Of a stretch of 64,000 bases of DNA, positions 1-9,319 are shown one piece after another (position 1 is the stretch's first letter; every line of letters begins with the position of its first letter). The stretch covers positions 62,001-126,000 of the forward strand of contig JAPWHF010000001.1 in assembly GCA_027214125.1 (NCBI GenBank). Direction: 5' to 3'. The notes below the pieces were generated by a model. It ran no database searches. It saw only the letters and a program-made list of their open reading frames with translations, and was not told where the DNA came from. Position numbers and translations under genes: made by a program. Origin of the DNA: Zoogloeaceae bacterium G21618-S1 (GTDB taxonomy: Bacteria > Pseudomonadota > Gammaproteobacteria > Burkholderiales > Rhodocyclaceae).

Positions 1-887
1 CGGTCATGGGTGTAGGCGAAGGGCAGCGCCAGCGCCATCATCACGAGCACGGCAAAGGGATAGACAATCTTCTTCCACAAGGCGATCTCGTAACGGTCGG
101 TCTTTTGGTTGTTGTCGATCAGATGGCGCAAATAGGCGTACAAAGTCGTCACCGACATGCGCTCGGGTGTCACCATCAGCACACTGAGCACTTCGGGCGT
201 GAGCTCGGACGCCCACGACAACTCGTCGAGCGTCGCGACCCGCGTGCGATCGGCCTCGAAAATGGTCTGTGCGATGTCGGTCAGGCGCCAGCCGGCCCCC
301 TCGACAAACAGGCCATGCTTGGCGTCGCTGATAGTCCGCAGCGTGAGCTTGTCGTCAAACTCATAGATGCGGATGCCCTGCAACTCGCGCTGCGGCGTCA
401 GTGACTGCACGTTGATGAAGCGATGACCATCCCGCACCCACAGCCCCGAGCGCAACTCGTTCGACACGGTCGATCCGGTGGCGGTCAGTCGCCATTGCTG
501 TGCGGCCTTTTCGGCGGGCGGCGCGACGTATTCGCCGAACACGAAGGTCAGCACGACAAAGAGCGAGCCAATCAATGACAACTCGCGCAGCAAGCGCGAG
601 GTCGACAAGCCGGACGCCCGCATGACGGTAATTTCGGAGTGCCGCGCCAGCGTGGTCAGGGCAAACAGGCTGCCGATCAGCACCGCAATCGGCATCAACT
701 CATACACCCGGCCAGGCAGAATCAGCGCCACGTAGACCAGCGCGTGGTGCACCTGGTAGCCGTCCTTGCCGATCGAGTCGAGTTCATTGATGAAGTCGAA
801 GAAGGCGAACAGCCCGAGGAAGGCCAGCAGCACCATGAAGGTGGCGCCGATGATTTCCCGTGCGAGATAGCGGCGAAGAATACGCAT
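1..887 (-). CDS. lptG: LPS export permease LptG, C-terminal part cut off by window start
   Basis: LptG is one of the two inner-membrane permease subunits of the LptB2FG transporter, which extracts lipopolysaccharide from the inner membrane and passes it to LptC/LptA. The visible protein begins MRILRRYLAREIIG, has the family's N-terminal membrane segments (VLLAFLGLFAFFDFINEL), the coupling stretch LPGRVYELMPIAVLIG, a periplasmic jellyroll region containing LRSGLWVRDGHRFINV, and the start of the C-terminal membrane segments before the window ends. About 295 codons are seen of a usual 355-360. The ATG at 887 overlaps the lptF stop by one base (TGATG), so the two are translationally coupled. The truncation is caused by the window edge, not by mutation. 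Confidence 0.95.
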   Translation of the reverse strand, partial: MRILRRYLAREIIGATFMVLLAFLGLFAFFDFINELDSIGKDGYQVHHALVYVALILPGRVYELMPIAVLIGSLFALTTLARHSEITVMRASGLSTSRLLRELSLIGSLFVVLTFVFGEYVAPPAEKAAQQWRLTATGSTVSNELRSGLWVRDGHRFINVQSLTPQRELQGIRIYEFDDKLTLRTISDAKHGLFVEGAGWRLTDIAQTIFEADRTRVATLDELSWASELTPEVLSVLMVTPERMSVTTLYAYLRHLIDNNQKTDRYEIALWKKIVYPFAVLVMMALALPFAYTHD

Positions 888-1969
888 CAGGCCGGCCGCC
901 TCCGCCAGATCGAATACACCGCCAGACGGCGATAGAACAACGCGGCCAGCACCGCCACCATCACCAGATGCGGCGCCATGGCGCCGACCAAAAAGCTCAC
1001 CTTGCCCTGGGCAATCCAGGCCTGACTCACGCTGATGGCATTGCTATAGATGAGATAGGTCAGAATCGCCACGATCAGATTATTGGTACGCCCGGCCCGT
1101 GGGTTCACAAACGACAGCGGAATCGCCAGCAGGGCCAGAATCAAGGAGGCCATCGGCAGGCCCACCCGCGAGGCCAGCTCGCCGAGGTTGGCCGGATTCG
1201 GGTCATCCAGCAGCGTCTTGAGCGGCAGCATGCGATTGCGCACCGGCACATCGGTGGCGCCTTGTGCGGCCATCTGCAGGGTATAGCGGTCGAAACGCAT
1301 CACCCGATAGTCGGGCGAGCCCGGGGTGCCGTCATAGCGCCGGCCACGCTCGAGCACCACAAAGCGCTCACCGTTTTCGCCAGTGCGCAGGTAGCCCTCT
1401 TCGGCCACCATCACCCCCAGCTTGCCATCTTGCACCGAACTGACAAACACATTGCGCACCCGCCCATCCTCGCCAGCGCCGACTTCGACGAAAAACACCC
1501 GCCGTGCGCCCGCCGATTCGCGAAACACGCCCGGCGCGACGCGCGCCGCGTCATCCTGATTGTTCAGCCGTTCCTTGTACTCCACACTCTTGTATTGCGC
1601 CCAGGGCGCCAGCACCAGCGTAACGCCCGCAATGACCACCGCCACCGGCACGGCAAAGCGCAGCACGGGCGAGATCCAGCGGGTCAGCGGCACGCCCGCG
1701 GCGAACCACACCACCATCTCGGAGTCGCGATAGCTGCGGGACAAGCTCATCAAAACGGCGATGAAGACCGTCAAGGACAGCACGATCGGCAATTGCGCCA
1801 GGGCGCCAAAGCCGATCAGCGCCAGCACGGCATCGGACGGCACACGCCCACCCGCCGCCTGTCCGAGCAGGCGGATCAGCACCGTGGTCACCAAAATGGC
1901 GAACAGGGCCACGAACACCGCCATGGCGGTGTTGGCGAATTCTCGCTGAGCGGCGCGCAGAAAGATCAT
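887..1969 (-). CDS. lptF: LPS export permease LptF
   Basis: LptF is the second permease subunit of the LPS extractor LptB2FG in the inner membrane. The 360-residue length is typical. The N-terminus has two membrane segments (residues about 13-35 and 50-75) with the family motif SLSRSYRDSEMVVWFAAG. The middle (about 125-260) is the periplasmic jellyroll domain. The C-terminus has three further membrane segments that include ASLILALLAIPLSFVNPR and NNLIVAILTYLIY. It is followed by lptG in the same operon with a one-base overlap and is divergent from pepA, an order common in beta- and gammaproteobacteria. Confidence 0.96.
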   Translation of the reverse strand: MIFLRAAQREFANTAMAVFVALFAILVTTVLIRLLGQAAGGRVPSDAVLALIGFGALAQLPIVLSLTVFIAVLMSLSRSYRDSEMVVWFAAGVPLTRWISPVLRFAVPVAVVIAGVTLVLAPWAQYKSVEYKERLNNQDDAARVAPGVFRESAGARRVFFVEVGAGEDGRVRNVFVSSVQDGKLGVMVAEEGYLRTGENGERFVVLERGRRYDGTPGSPDYRVMRFDRYTLQMAAQGATDVPVRNRMLPLKTLLDDPNPANLGELASRVGLPMASLILALLAIPLSFVNPRAGRTNNLIVAILTYLIYSNAISVSQAWIAQGKVSFLVGAMAPHLVMVAVLAALFYRRLAVYSIWRRRPA

Positions 1970-2002
1970 TGCGCTAATGACGGTTGAATGATGGGGTGCA
2001 TT

Positions 2003-2031
2003 TTGACGGCGTATTGCGGAGAGGCCATAAT
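2003..2031 (+). promoter_or_regulatory. Predicted sigma-70 promoter of pepA
   Basis: TTGACG at 2003-2008 and CATAAT at 2026-2031 are separated by 17 bases, which is close to the sigma-70 consensus. They lie about 45 bases before the pepA start, in the 104-base gap between divergent lptF and pepA. No experimental start site is known to me. Confidence 0.55.
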
Positions 2032-2073
2032 CGTTGCCACCCTGACCGAGACGTCGTCTTAAAGGAATAGCCC

Positions 2074-3567
2074 GTGGAATTTACCATAAAGACCGGATCC
2101 CCTGAAAAACTCAAGCGCGCCTGCATCGTCGTCGGCGCCTACGCTGAGGCGCGTCTGACGCCTTCAGCCGAAGCAGTGGATCAAGCCAGCGGCGGCGTGC
2201 TCAGTGCGCTTCTTGCGCGTGGCGACCTCGACGACAAGGCCGGCGCCACCATGCTGCTGCCCTTGCTGCCGGGCGTCGACGCCGAGCGCGTGCTGGTGGT
2301 CAGCCTCGGCGCGCAGGACGAACTCAATGACAAAGCCTATCGCGACGCGCTGAACGCCGCCGGCAAGGCACTAGCCGGCCTGCGCGGCAAGGAAGCCAGC
2401 GTGAGCCTGGCCGAAGTCGACGTACCCAACCGCGATCTGACCTGGCGACTGCGTCAGGCCGCGCGTGTCGTTGCGGCAGCAGCCTATCGCTTCGACGCGC
2501 CCAAAAAGGGCGCCGACGAGAGCGCCAAGCGCGGCATCAAGAAAATCCAGTTTCTGATTCCCGGCAAGTCCTCCAAGGCGCTGACCACGGCCGTCGCGCA
2601 AGGCCTGGCCATTGCCGAGGGCATGGCGCTGGCCCGAGACCTGGGCAACCTGCCGCCCAATGTTTGCTCACCGAGCTATCTGGCCAACACGGCCAAGAAG
2701 CTCGGCAAGGATCACAAACTCAAGGTCACGGTGCTCGACAAGGCGCAGATGAGCAAGCTGGGCATGGGCGCGCTGCTGGCCGTCGCTCAGGGCGCAGAGC
2801 AGCCGCCCAAGTTCATCATCATGGAACACCGCGGCGGCAAGGCCGACGATGCGCCGGTCGTGCTGGTCGGCAAGGGCGTCACTTTCGACACCGGCGGCAT
2901 CTCGCTCAAGCCGTCCGCCGAAATGGACGAGATGAAGTACGACATGTGCGGCGCGGCCAGCGTGTTTGGCACGCTGCAGGCGGCTGCCCAGCTGAACCTG
3001 CCGATCAACGTCATCGGTGTCGTGCCGGCTACCGAGAACATGCCCGGTGGAAATGCCACCCGGCCGGGCGACGTCGTCACCTCCCTGTCCGGCCAGACCA
3101 TCGAAATTCTCAATACCGACGCCGAAGGCCGCCTCATCCTGTGCGACGCCCTCACCTATGCCGAGCGCTTCAAACCGGCCTGCGTGATCGACATCGCCAC
3201 GCTCACCGGCGCCTGCGTCGTCGCCCTGGGCAAGATCCCCAGCGGCTTGCTGAGTACCGATGACGCCCTCGCCCGCGAGCTGACCGATCACGGCCAGAGC
3301 AGCGGCGACCGCGTGTGGCAGCTGCCGCTATGGGACGACTACCAGGAACTGCTCAAGAGCAATTTCGCCGACATGGCCAACATCGGCGGGCGCTACGGCG
3401 GCACCATCACCGCGGCGGCCTTCCTGTCGCGCTTCACCAAGGCTTACACCTGGGCGCACCTGGACATCGCCGGCACGGCCTGGATCTCCGGCGAAGCCAA
3501 AGGCGCCACCGGCCGCCCGGTGCCGCTGCTGACCGAGTTCCTGATCGCCCGCGCCGGCCAGCTTTGA
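2074..3567 (+). CDS. pepA: Leucyl aminopeptidase (M17, cytosol aminopeptidase)
   Basis: This is a cytoplasmic hexameric metallo-exopeptidase that removes N-terminal leucine and other residues; in E. coli the same protein also binds DNA. The 497-residue length fits. Residues 1-160 form the N-terminal macro-like domain and the rest the M17 catalytic domain. The metal-binding signatures VGKGVTFDTGGISLKP and the family signature NTDAEGRL are both intact. The start is GTG at 2074, supported by the ribosome site AAAGGA at 2061-2066; no ATG lies at the right place. holC follows after 7 bases, so the two are probably co-transcribed. Confidence 0.97.
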   Translation: MEFTIKTGSPEKLKRACIVVGAYAEARLTPSAEAVDQASGGVLSALLARGDLDDKAGATMLLPLLPGVDAERVLVVSLGAQDELNDKAYRDALNAAGKALAGLRGKEASVSLAEVDVPNRDLTWRLRQAARVVAAAAYRFDAPKKGADESAKRGIKKIQFLIPGKSSKALTTAVAQGLAIAEGMALARDLGNLPPNVCSPSYLANTAKKLGKDHKLKVTVLDKAQMSKLGMGALLAVAQGAEQPPKFIIMEHRGGKADDAPVVLVGKGVTFDTGGISLKPSAEMDEMKYDMCGAASVFGTLQAAAQLNLPINVIGVVPATENMPGGNATRPGDVVTSLSGQTIEILNTDAEGRLILCDALTYAERFKPACVIDIATLTGACVVALGKIPSGLLSTDDALARELTDHGQSSGDRVWQLPLWDDYQELLKSNFADMANIGGRYGGTITAAAFLSRFTKAYTWAHLDIAGTAWISGEAKGATGRPVPLLTEFLIARAGQL

Positions 3568-3574
3568 GGCCGGC

Positions 3575-4003
3575 GTGACGGACATCCACTTCTATCACAA
3601 CGCCGAGGACCTGCTCGGCGTCACCTGCCACCTCGCGGCACGGGCCTTCCGCTCGGGCCGCAAGGTGTCGGTGCTGCTGCCCGACGAGTCCATCGCGCAC
3701 CAGCTTGATCAGTTGTTATGGACCCGTCCGCCCACCGACTTTTTACCGCATACGCACTTCAGCTCGCCACTGGCCGCCGAAACCCCGATCACCCTGGGTG
3801 ACGCCCCGCCAGCGGATGGCTGGCCGCACTACGACGTGCTGATCAACCTCGCCGCCGAACTTCCGCCCGACTACGCGCACTTCAAGATGGTGGTCGAAGT
3901 GGTCGGCACTGACGAAGCCCTCAAAGTACCCGCCCGCAATCGCTGGCGCCACTACGCCAGCGAGGGGCACACCCCCTCTGCCCACAACACGGCTGCGAGC
4001 TGA
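3575..4003 (+). CDS. holC: DNA polymerase III chi subunit
   Basis: Chi links the clamp loader (through psi) to single-stranded DNA-binding protein at the replication fork. The 142-residue protein shows the family opening (TDIHFYHNAEDLLGVTCHLAARAFRSGRKV) in part and the core LLPDESIAHQLDQLLWTRPP, followed by FLPH. The start is GTG at 3575, seven bases after the pepA stop, which fits the conserved pepA-holC-valS gene order. The C-terminal tail (about residues 125-142) is low in complexity and is not conserved in families I know. Confidence 0.93.
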   Translation: MTDIHFYHNAEDLLGVTCHLAARAFRSGRKVSVLLPDESIAHQLDQLLWTRPPTDFLPHTHFSSPLAAETPITLGDAPPADGWPHYDVLINLAAELPPDYAHFKMVVEVVGTDEALKVPARNRWRHYASEGHTPSAHNTAAS

Positions 4004-4004
4004 C

Positions 4005-4424
4005 ATGTTCGAGTCCAAGGATCCGTTCATCATTCTTCCGGAAACCGAGGAGGCCGACCGCCTGCTCGACAAGGCCGACGCGCTGCTCCAGCGCCACCGC
4101 GCGCCCGGCCCGGACACCGACATTCCGGTACTCACCGAGCAGGTCGAGGACGACGACATTCCGGTGCTCACCGGCGCCGTCCGCGAAGCGCCCGCCCCGG
4201 CCGCCGGCTTTGTCGAACAACTGATTGATCTCGACGCCACGCTCAACCGGCGCATCGACGAATGGCTGAGCAACGAGCTGCCGCAAGTGCTGGCCGACGA
4301 GCTCGAACAGGCGCGTACCCGCATCCTCAATCAAATCCACACCCGCGCCCGCGCCACTTTGCTGGCCGACATCTCGCAAGAAATCTCCGAACTGCTCGAC
4401 GCCAACGATCCGCGCAATCGCTGA
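4005..4424 (+). CDS. Unknown small acidic protein between holC and valS
   Basis: The protein has 139 residues and I do not recognise its family. It begins MFESKDPFIILPETEEADRL one base after the holC stop, so it is coupled to holC. It is acidic and mostly helical. Residues 45-57 (VEDDDIPVLTGAV) echo residues 39-45 (TDIPVLT), a short internal repeat. The C-terminal half from about residue 70 is predicted as amphipathic helix and contains NELPQVLADELEQARTRI. There is no signal peptide or membrane segment. The position suggests a lineage-specific partner of the replication or translation genes around it, but nothing in the sequence names a function. Confidence 0.8.
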   Translation: MFESKDPFIILPETEEADRLLDKADALLQRHRAPGPDTDIPVLTEQVEDDDIPVLTGAVREAPAPAAGFVEQLIDLDATLNRRIDEWLSNELPQVLADELEQARTRILNQIHTRARATLLADISQEISELLDANDPRNR

Positions 4425-4442
4425 TCACCCCCACGTCAGCGC

Positions 4443-4471
4443 CGGTCAGCACGTCTGCCATCCGCTATAAT
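4443..4471 (+). promoter_or_regulatory. Possible promoter before valS
   Basis: A perfect -10 hexamer TATAAT lies at 4466-4471, 38 bases before the chosen valS start. The best -35 candidate at the right distance (4443-4448, CGGTCA) is poor, so this may be an activator-dependent or weak promoter, or chance. Confidence 0.35.
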
Positions 4472-4508
4472 CGCGGATTCGCCCCCATTGCCACGCTTAC
4501 GGAACACC

Positions 4509-7382
4509 ATGGAACTGGCCAAGAGTTTTGAGCCTGCGGAGATCGAACGCCGCTGGTACCCCGACTGGGAGTCGCGCGGTTATTTTGACGCCGGCCTCGA
4601 CACCTCCAACAAGAACGCCTTCTGCATCCTGCTGCCGCCGCCAAACGTCACCGGCACGCTGCACATGGGTCATGGTTTCAACCAGACGCTCATGGATGCG
4701 CTCACCCGCTATCACCGCATGCGCGGCGACAACACGTTGTGGCAGCCCGGCACCGACCACGCCGGCATCGCCACCCAGATCGTCGTCGAACGTCAGCTCG
4801 ATGCGCAGGGCGTCAGCCGCCACGAGCTCGGCCGCGAGAAATTTCTCGAAAAGGTGTGGGAGTGGAAGGAATACTCCGGCGGCACCATCACCGGCCAGAT
4901 GCGTCGCCTCGGCACCAGCCCCGACTGGAAGCGCGAGCGCTTCACCATGGATGCCGGCCTGTCCACCACCGTCACCGAAACCTTTGTACGCCTGTTCAAC
5001 GAGGGCCTCATCTACCGTGGCAAGCGCCTGGTCAACTGGGACCCGAAGCTCGGCACCGCGGTGTCCGACCTCGAAGTGGTGCAGGAAGAAGAAGACGGCA
5101 AGCTGTGGCACATCCGCTACCCCTTCACCGACGGCCCGATCGGCGATCTGACCGGCCTCACGGTCGCCACCACCCGGCCCGAGACCATGCTCGGCGACGT
5201 CGCCGTGATGGTGCACCCGGACGATGAGCGCTACACCCACCTGATCGGCAAGACCGTGCGCCTGCCGCTGACCGAGCGCGACATCCCGATCATCGCCGAC
5301 GACTATGTCGACCGCGAGTTCGGCACCGGCTGCGTCAAGGTCACCCCGGCACACGACTTCAACGACTATGCGGTCGGCCAGCGCCACGGCTTGGACATGA
5401 TCGTCATTCTCAATCTGGACGGCACCGTGCCGGCCTGCGCCGAAGTGTTCGATACCAAAGGTCAGGCCAAGGGCACGGTCGCCCTGCCGACCAACGTCGC
5501 CGGGCTGGATCGCTTTGCTGCCCGCGCCGCCGTGGTCGTCGACCTCGAAGCGGCTGGCGTGCTGGTTGAGGTCGAAGCGCACAAGCTCAAGGTGCCACGT
5601 GGCGACCGCACCAACGTGGTTATCGAGCCCATGCTCACCGACCAGTGGTTCGTCGCCATGACCAAGCCGGGCAATGACGGCAAGAGCATCACGCAAAAAG
5701 CGCTGGACTGCGTCGCCTCGGGCGAGATCACCTTCTACCCCGAGAACTGGGTCAACACCTACAACCAGTGGCTCAACAACATCCAGGACTGGTGCATCTC
5801 GCGTCAGCTGTGGTGGGGTCACCAGATTCCCGCCTGGTACGGCGACGATGGCCGCGTGTGGGTTGCGCGCAACGAAGCGGACGCTGTCGGGCTGGCGGCG
5901 GCCGACGGCTACACCGGCACGCTCACGCGTGACGAGGATGTGCTCGACACCTGGTACTCCTCCGCCCTGTGGCCCTTCTCGACGCTGGACTGGACGGCCG
6001 AGTGGCCGGCCAAATCCAACGACGCGCTCGACCTCTACCTGCCCTCGACGGTGCTGGTCACCGGCTTCGACATCATCTTCTTCTGGGTCGCCCGCATGGT
6101 GATGATGACCCAGCAGATCACCGGCAAGATCCCCTTCAAGCATGTGTATGTGCACGGCCTGATCCGCGACGCGGAAGGCCAGAAGATGAGCAAGTCCAAG
6201 GGCAATGTGCTCGACCCGATCGACCTGATCGACGGCATCTCGCTCGACAAGCTGGTTGAAAAACGCACCTTCGGCCTGATGAATCCCAAGCAGGCTGCCA
6301 GCATCGAGAAGAAGACGCGCAAGGAGTTCCCCGAAGGCATCCAGGCCTTCGGCACCGACGCCCTGCGCTTCACCTTCGCCTCGCTCGCCAGCCCGGGCCG
6401 CGACATCAAGTTCGACCTCGCCCGCTGCGAGGGCTACCGCAACTTCTGCAACAAGCTGTGGAACGCCACCCGTTTCGTGCTGATGAACACCCAGGACCAG
6501 GATTGCGGTCTGGGCACTGACATCGCCTGCGACGCCAGCGTGCTCGATTTCTCCTTCGCCGACCGCTGGATCGTCTCCAAGCTGCAACGCACCGAAGCCG
6601 AGATGGCACAGCACTTTGCCGACTACCGCTTCGACCTGCTCTCCAAGGCCATCTACGAATTCGTCTGGGACGAGTACTGCGACTGGTATCTGGAGCTGGC
6701 CAAGGTGCAGATCCAGACCGGCAACGAGGCCCAGCAGCGCGCCACCCGCCGCACCCTGCTGCGTGTGCTCGAAACCGTCCTGCGCCTGGCTCACCCGGTC
6801 ATGCCCTTCATCACCGAAGAGCTGTGGCAGACCGTCGCGCCGATGGCCAAGCGCAAGGACACCGAGTCGCTCATGCTTGCCCGCTACCCGCAGGCCGACC
6901 TCAGCCGCATTGACGAAGCCGCCGAAGCGGAAGTGGCCGAGCTTAAAGGCATGATCTACGCCTGCCGCAACCTGCGTGGCGAGATGAACATCTCCCCCGC
7001 ACAGCGCATGCCGCTGATCGCCGCCGGCAACACCGACACGCTGACCGCTTACGCGCCCTACCTGGCCGGACTGGCCAAGCTGTCGGAGGTCCAGGTCGTC
7101 ACCGACATCAGTGCCGACGAACTGGCCCCGGTCGCCGTGGCTGGCGACTTCCGGCTGATGCTCAAGGTCGAGATCGACATCGCCGCCGAGCGCGAGCGCC
7201 TCACCAAGGAGATCACCCGCCTCGAAGGCGAGATCACCAAGGCCGAAGGCAAGCTGGCCAACGAGAGCTTTGTCGCTCGTGCTCCGGCTGCCGTGGTGGA
7301 TCAGGAACGCGCCCGCCTGGCCGGCTTCCGCGACACCGTCGCCAAGCTCAAGCCGCAGCTAGACAAGCTACCCGCCGCCTGA
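4509..7382 (+). CDS. valS: Valine--tRNA ligase
   Basis: This class I synthetase charges tRNA-Val in the cytoplasm. The 957-residue protein has the HIGH-type signature in [15 protein letters not shown] (near residue 40), the editing domain between about 190 and 330, the KMSKS loop in [11 protein letters not shown], the anticodon-binding domain after about residue 650, and a C-terminal coiled-coil arm (about 885-957) rich in Glu and Lys. I chose the ATG at 4509 ([21 protein letters not shown]) because it matches the usual family start. A TTG 21 bases upstream would add seven unsupported residues. A strong terminator follows directly. Confidence 0.97.
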   Translation: MELAKSFEPAEIERRWYPDWESRGYFDAGLDTSNKNAFCILLPPPNVTGTLHMGHGFNQTLMDALTRYHRMRGDNTLWQPGTDHAGIATQIVVERQLDAQGVSRHELGREKFLEKVWEWKEYSGGTITGQMRRLGTSPDWKRERFTMDAGLSTTVTETFVRLFNEGLIYRGKRLVNWDPKLGTAVSDLEVVQEEEDGKLWHIRYPFTDGPIGDLTGLTVATTRPETMLGDVAVMVHPDDERYTHLIGKTVRLPLTERDIPIIADDYVDREFGTGCVKVTPAHDFNDYAVGQRHGLDMIVILNLDGTVPACAEVFDTKGQAKGTVALPTNVAGLDRFAARAAVVVDLEAAGVLVEVEAHKLKVPRGDRTNVVIEPMLTDQWFVAMTKPGNDGKSITQKALDCVASGEITFYPENWVNTYNQWLNNIQDWCISRQLWWGHQIPAWYGDDGRVWVARNEADAVGLAAADGYTGTLTRDEDVLDTWYSSALWPFSTLDWTAEWPAKSNDALDLYLPSTVLVTGFDIIFFWVARMVMMTQQITGKIPFKHVYVHGLIRDAEGQKMSKSKGNVLDPIDLIDGISLDKLVEKRTFGLMNPKQAASIEKKTRKEFPEGIQAFGTDALRFTFASLASPGRDIKFDLARCEGYRNFCNKLWNATRFVLMNTQDQDCGLGTDIACDASVLDFSFADRWIVSKLQRTEAEMAQHFADYRFDLLSKAIYEFVWDEYCDWYLELAKVQIQTGNEAQQRATRRTLLRVLETVLRLAHPVMPFITEELWQTVAPMAKRKDTESLMLARYPQADLSRIDEAAEAEVAELKGMIYACRNLRGEMNISPAQRMPLIAAGNTDTLTAYAPYLAGLAKLSEVQVVTDISADELAPVAVAGDFRLMLKVEIDIAAERERLTKEITRLEGEITKAEGKLANESFVARAPAAVVDQERARLAGFRDTVAKLKPQLDKLPAA

Positions 7383-7389
7383 GTCCCAT

Positions 7390-7426
7390 CCCCGGTTCTG
7401 GCACCTGCCGGAACCGGGGCGTTTTT
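7390..7426 (+). terminator. Rho-independent terminator of valS
   Basis: The nine-base arms CCCCGGTTC (7390-7398) and GAACCGGGG (7411-7419) are followed by CGTTTTT. They begin eight bases after the valS stop codon. Confidence 0.9.
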
Positions 7427-7464
7427 CTGCGGTCGGACTGGCATCAACTTGACGAGATCAACGC

Positions 7465-7824
7465 ATGCCGATCCCCTGGCTCGCCGCCGCCAAAATCATC
7501 CCCTGGACAGAGGTCATCGCCGCCGCCCCCGGCATTGCCCGTGGCGCGCGCGATCTGTGGAAGCGCACCAAGGCGCGCGACGAGGCCCAGGCCGCGCCTG
7601 ATACCGTCATCGACGACCCGGTCGCCCGGCTGGCGGCCCTGGAACGCTGCATGGCCGACCGGACGCAGGAAGCGGAACAACGCTCCGAACTCATCGCCCA
7701 GCTCGCCGAGCAAAACGAACGCCTCGTCGCCACGCTCGACCGCCAAAAGCGCAACACCCAATGGGCACTCGGCCTGGCCATCGCTGCGTTGCTCGGGCTG
7801 GCGGTCGTTCTGATGACCGCCTAG
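7465..7824 (+). CDS. Unknown small protein with coiled coil and C-terminal membrane anchor
   Basis: The 119-residue protein is not a family I recognise. The first 40 residues contain a mildly hydrophobic stretch (WTEVIAAAPGIARGARDLW). Residues 50-92 look like a coiled coil (LAALERCMADRTQEAEQRSELIAQLAEQNERL, seen in parts). Residues 98-118 form one clear membrane segment (ALGLAIAALLGLAVVLMTA). It is probably a tail-anchored inner-membrane protein. It lies alone between the valS terminator and a convergent MaoC gene that ends seven bases away. No clear Shine-Dalgarno sequence precedes the ATG; GACGAGA lies 10-16 bases before it. Confidence 0.75.
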   Translation: MPIPWLAAAKIIPWTEVIAAAPGIARGARDLWKRTKARDEAQAAPDTVIDDPVARLAALERCMADRTQEAEQRSELIAQLAEQNERLVATLDRQKRNTQWALGLAIAALLGLAVVLMTA

Positions 7825-7830
7825 CGGGGC

Positions 7831-8283
7831 TTAGGCAACGCGCCGCTTCACGAAGTGGTTCACCAGATACGTCAGCACTGTGTCGCCATGCTGATTCACC
7901 GCCACATACTTCAACTTGAGAATGCCGCGATCGGGCTTTGAACGCGAAGGCGTCACCGCCAGCACTTCAACCTCGGTGTGCAGCGTATCGCCTGGCCGCA
8001 CCGGCGCCAGCCATCGCAACTCGTCGATCCCCGGCGAACCCATGCTGCACGCCGCCAACAAGCCGCTCTGGATGAACAGCCGGAAAGACAGCGACAGCGT
8101 CTGAAAACCACTGGCAATCAAGCCGCCGTAGAGCGACTCGGCGGCTGCGTTCACGTCCAGATGAAAAGCCTGCGGATCATACTGGCTGGCAAAATCGATG
8201 ATCGCCGCCTCGGTCACGGTGATGCCTGGCGACACAAAGCGCTCGCCGACAGAGAAATCATCCAGATAGCGCTCGGGGCTCAT
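7831..8283 (-). CDS. MaoC-like (R)-enoyl-CoA hydratase / dehydratase
   Basis: This is a single hot-dog-fold protein of 150 residues. The hydratase dyad is visible: Asp36 and His41 in FASQYDPQAFHLD. Later motifs such as GLIASGFQTLSLSFRL and LRWLAPVRPGDTL are typical of MaoC acyl-CoA dehydratases, which hydrate trans-2-enoyl-CoA to (R)-3-hydroxyacyl-CoA and often feed polyhydroxyalkanoate or fatty-acid metabolism. The substrate cannot be read from the sequence. The gene stands alone, convergent with the small membrane protein gene and divergent from the dehalogenase-like gene. Confidence 0.88.
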   Translation of the reverse strand: MSPERYLDDFSVGERFVSPGITVTEAAIIDFASQYDPQAFHLDVNAAAESLYGGLIASGFQTLSLSFRLFIQSGLLAACSMGSPGIDELRWLAPVRPGDTLHTEVEVLAVTPSRSKPDRGILKLKYVAVNQHGDTVLTYLVNHFVKRRVA

Positions 8284-8380
8284 GTCACTCTCCTGTGTGC
8301 AATGGGTAACACGCTAACAGCGTCGCCCCATCGCCGCCAAGCGGATAAGATCAGACACGCACCGCCGACAAGGACAGATC

Positions 8381-9259
8381 ATGATCGCCCTCCCGCGCCA
8401 GCGCCCCAAGCCCATCCCCGCCGTCCATCCACTACCCGAATACCTCGCCACCGGCCAGCGCGCCACCTGGTATGCCGAAATGAAGCACGCGCTGCAAGTG
8501 CCCTGGATGGGTGTGGTCACCATGGCCTTTGCGCACTACCCGACCTTCTTCGGTGAGCTCTGGCGCGGCCTCAAACCCCTGAGCGAAAGCGCTGCCTTTG
8601 TCGACACCTGTCGTGTCCTGCGCACCGAGGTCGAGCAGCGCGCCGCCGGCCTCGCGCCGCAGAAACTGAGCGCCACGTTGGTCCGGCACGGCTACGCCCC
8701 GCGCGAACTAGACGCCCTGCGCGATGTAAACACCGTGTTCTCGCACGGCAATCCGCCCTACCTGCTCATCGCCACGCTCGCCCGCCATCTGCTCGAACTC
8801 GGCGACCTGGCCGGCAAGGCCAGCGCCGAGCCCTTCAAAGGCCGCCACGCCCCTGACGTGTCGGTGCCGCCGGTACTGATGGAAGCCCACCACGCCGACG
8901 CCCCCACCCAGGCCATCTACGCCGACATCAAAGCCACGCTCAACCTGCCCTTCGTCAACACCGACTACCGCGCCTTCGCCCGCTGGCCCAGCTACTTCGC
9001 GCTGGCCTGGAACGACCTGCGCGACATCGTCGGCACGCCGGCACACGAAGCCATCTGCCAGGCCTGCCACGACCAGGCCGCCGAGCGTGTCGCCGCGCTG
9101 CCCAACCCCGGCGGACTCTCGGCCACCGCCTTGCGTCAGGCCGCCGAAACCGACGCACCGATCGACGAGGTCATGGAAGTATGCCGGCTGTTCCAGTGGC
9201 TGCTACCGGGGCTGATGACCAACGTCGCCTATTTCCGGCACCAGCTGGAGAGCCGCTGA
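8381..9259 (+). CDS. DehI-family (group I) 2-haloacid dehalogenase-like protein
   Basis: The 292-residue protein is built of two related halves, as in the pseudo-dimeric DehI family that hydrolyses D- and L-2-haloacids to hydroxyacids with inversion. Half one carries TWYAEMKHALQVPWM...FAHYPTFFGELW (residues 29-61). Half two carries AIYADIKATLNLPFVNTDYRAFARWPSYF (residues 179-207), given here in part. Asp195 in FVNTDYR sits where I would expect the catalytic Asp of Pseudomonas putida DehI; that alignment is from memory. The ATG at 8381 follows AAGGACAGATC, a good ribosome site. No haloacid permease or regulator is adjacent, so the physiological substrate is open. Confidence 0.8.
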   Translation: MIALPRQRPKPIPAVHPLPEYLATGQRATWYAEMKHALQVPWMGVVTMAFAHYPTFFGELWRGLKPLSESAAFVDTCRVLRTEVEQRAAGLAPQKLSATLVRHGYAPRELDALRDVNTVFSHGNPPYLLIATLARHLLELGDLAGKASAEPFKGRHAPDVSVPPVLMEAHHADAPTQAIYADIKATLNLPFVNTDYRAFARWPSYFALAWNDLRDIVGTPAHEAICQACHDQAAERVAALPNPGGLSATALRQAAETDAPIDEVMEVCRLFQWLLPGLMTNVAYFRHQLESR

Positions 9260-9268
9260 TCGGCGCAC

Positions 9269-9296
9269 CGGGCCGGGTGGCTTGCCGCCCGGCCCG
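9269..9296. terminator. GC-rich hairpin after the dehalogenase-like gene
   Basis: Twelve-base arms CGGGCCGGGTGG and CCGCCCGGCCCG (one G-U pair) enclose a CTTG loop in the 60-base gap before marC. There is no T tract, so it may be a weak terminator or an RNA-stability element. Confidence 0.45.
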
Positions 9297-9319
9297 ATCA
9301 GTGCCACCATCCGCCCCCA

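Noticed and set aside
860-1987. 375-codon plus-strand frame opposite lptF
   Set aside because: It is rich in His, Arg and Gln, as expected for the antisense of a GC-rich gene, and lptF on the other strand is a clear family member.
4497-6794. 765-codon minus-strand frame opposite valS
   Set aside because: It is antisense to a certain valyl-tRNA synthetase gene, and the composition (many Gly, Val, His, Asp) is that of a shadow frame.
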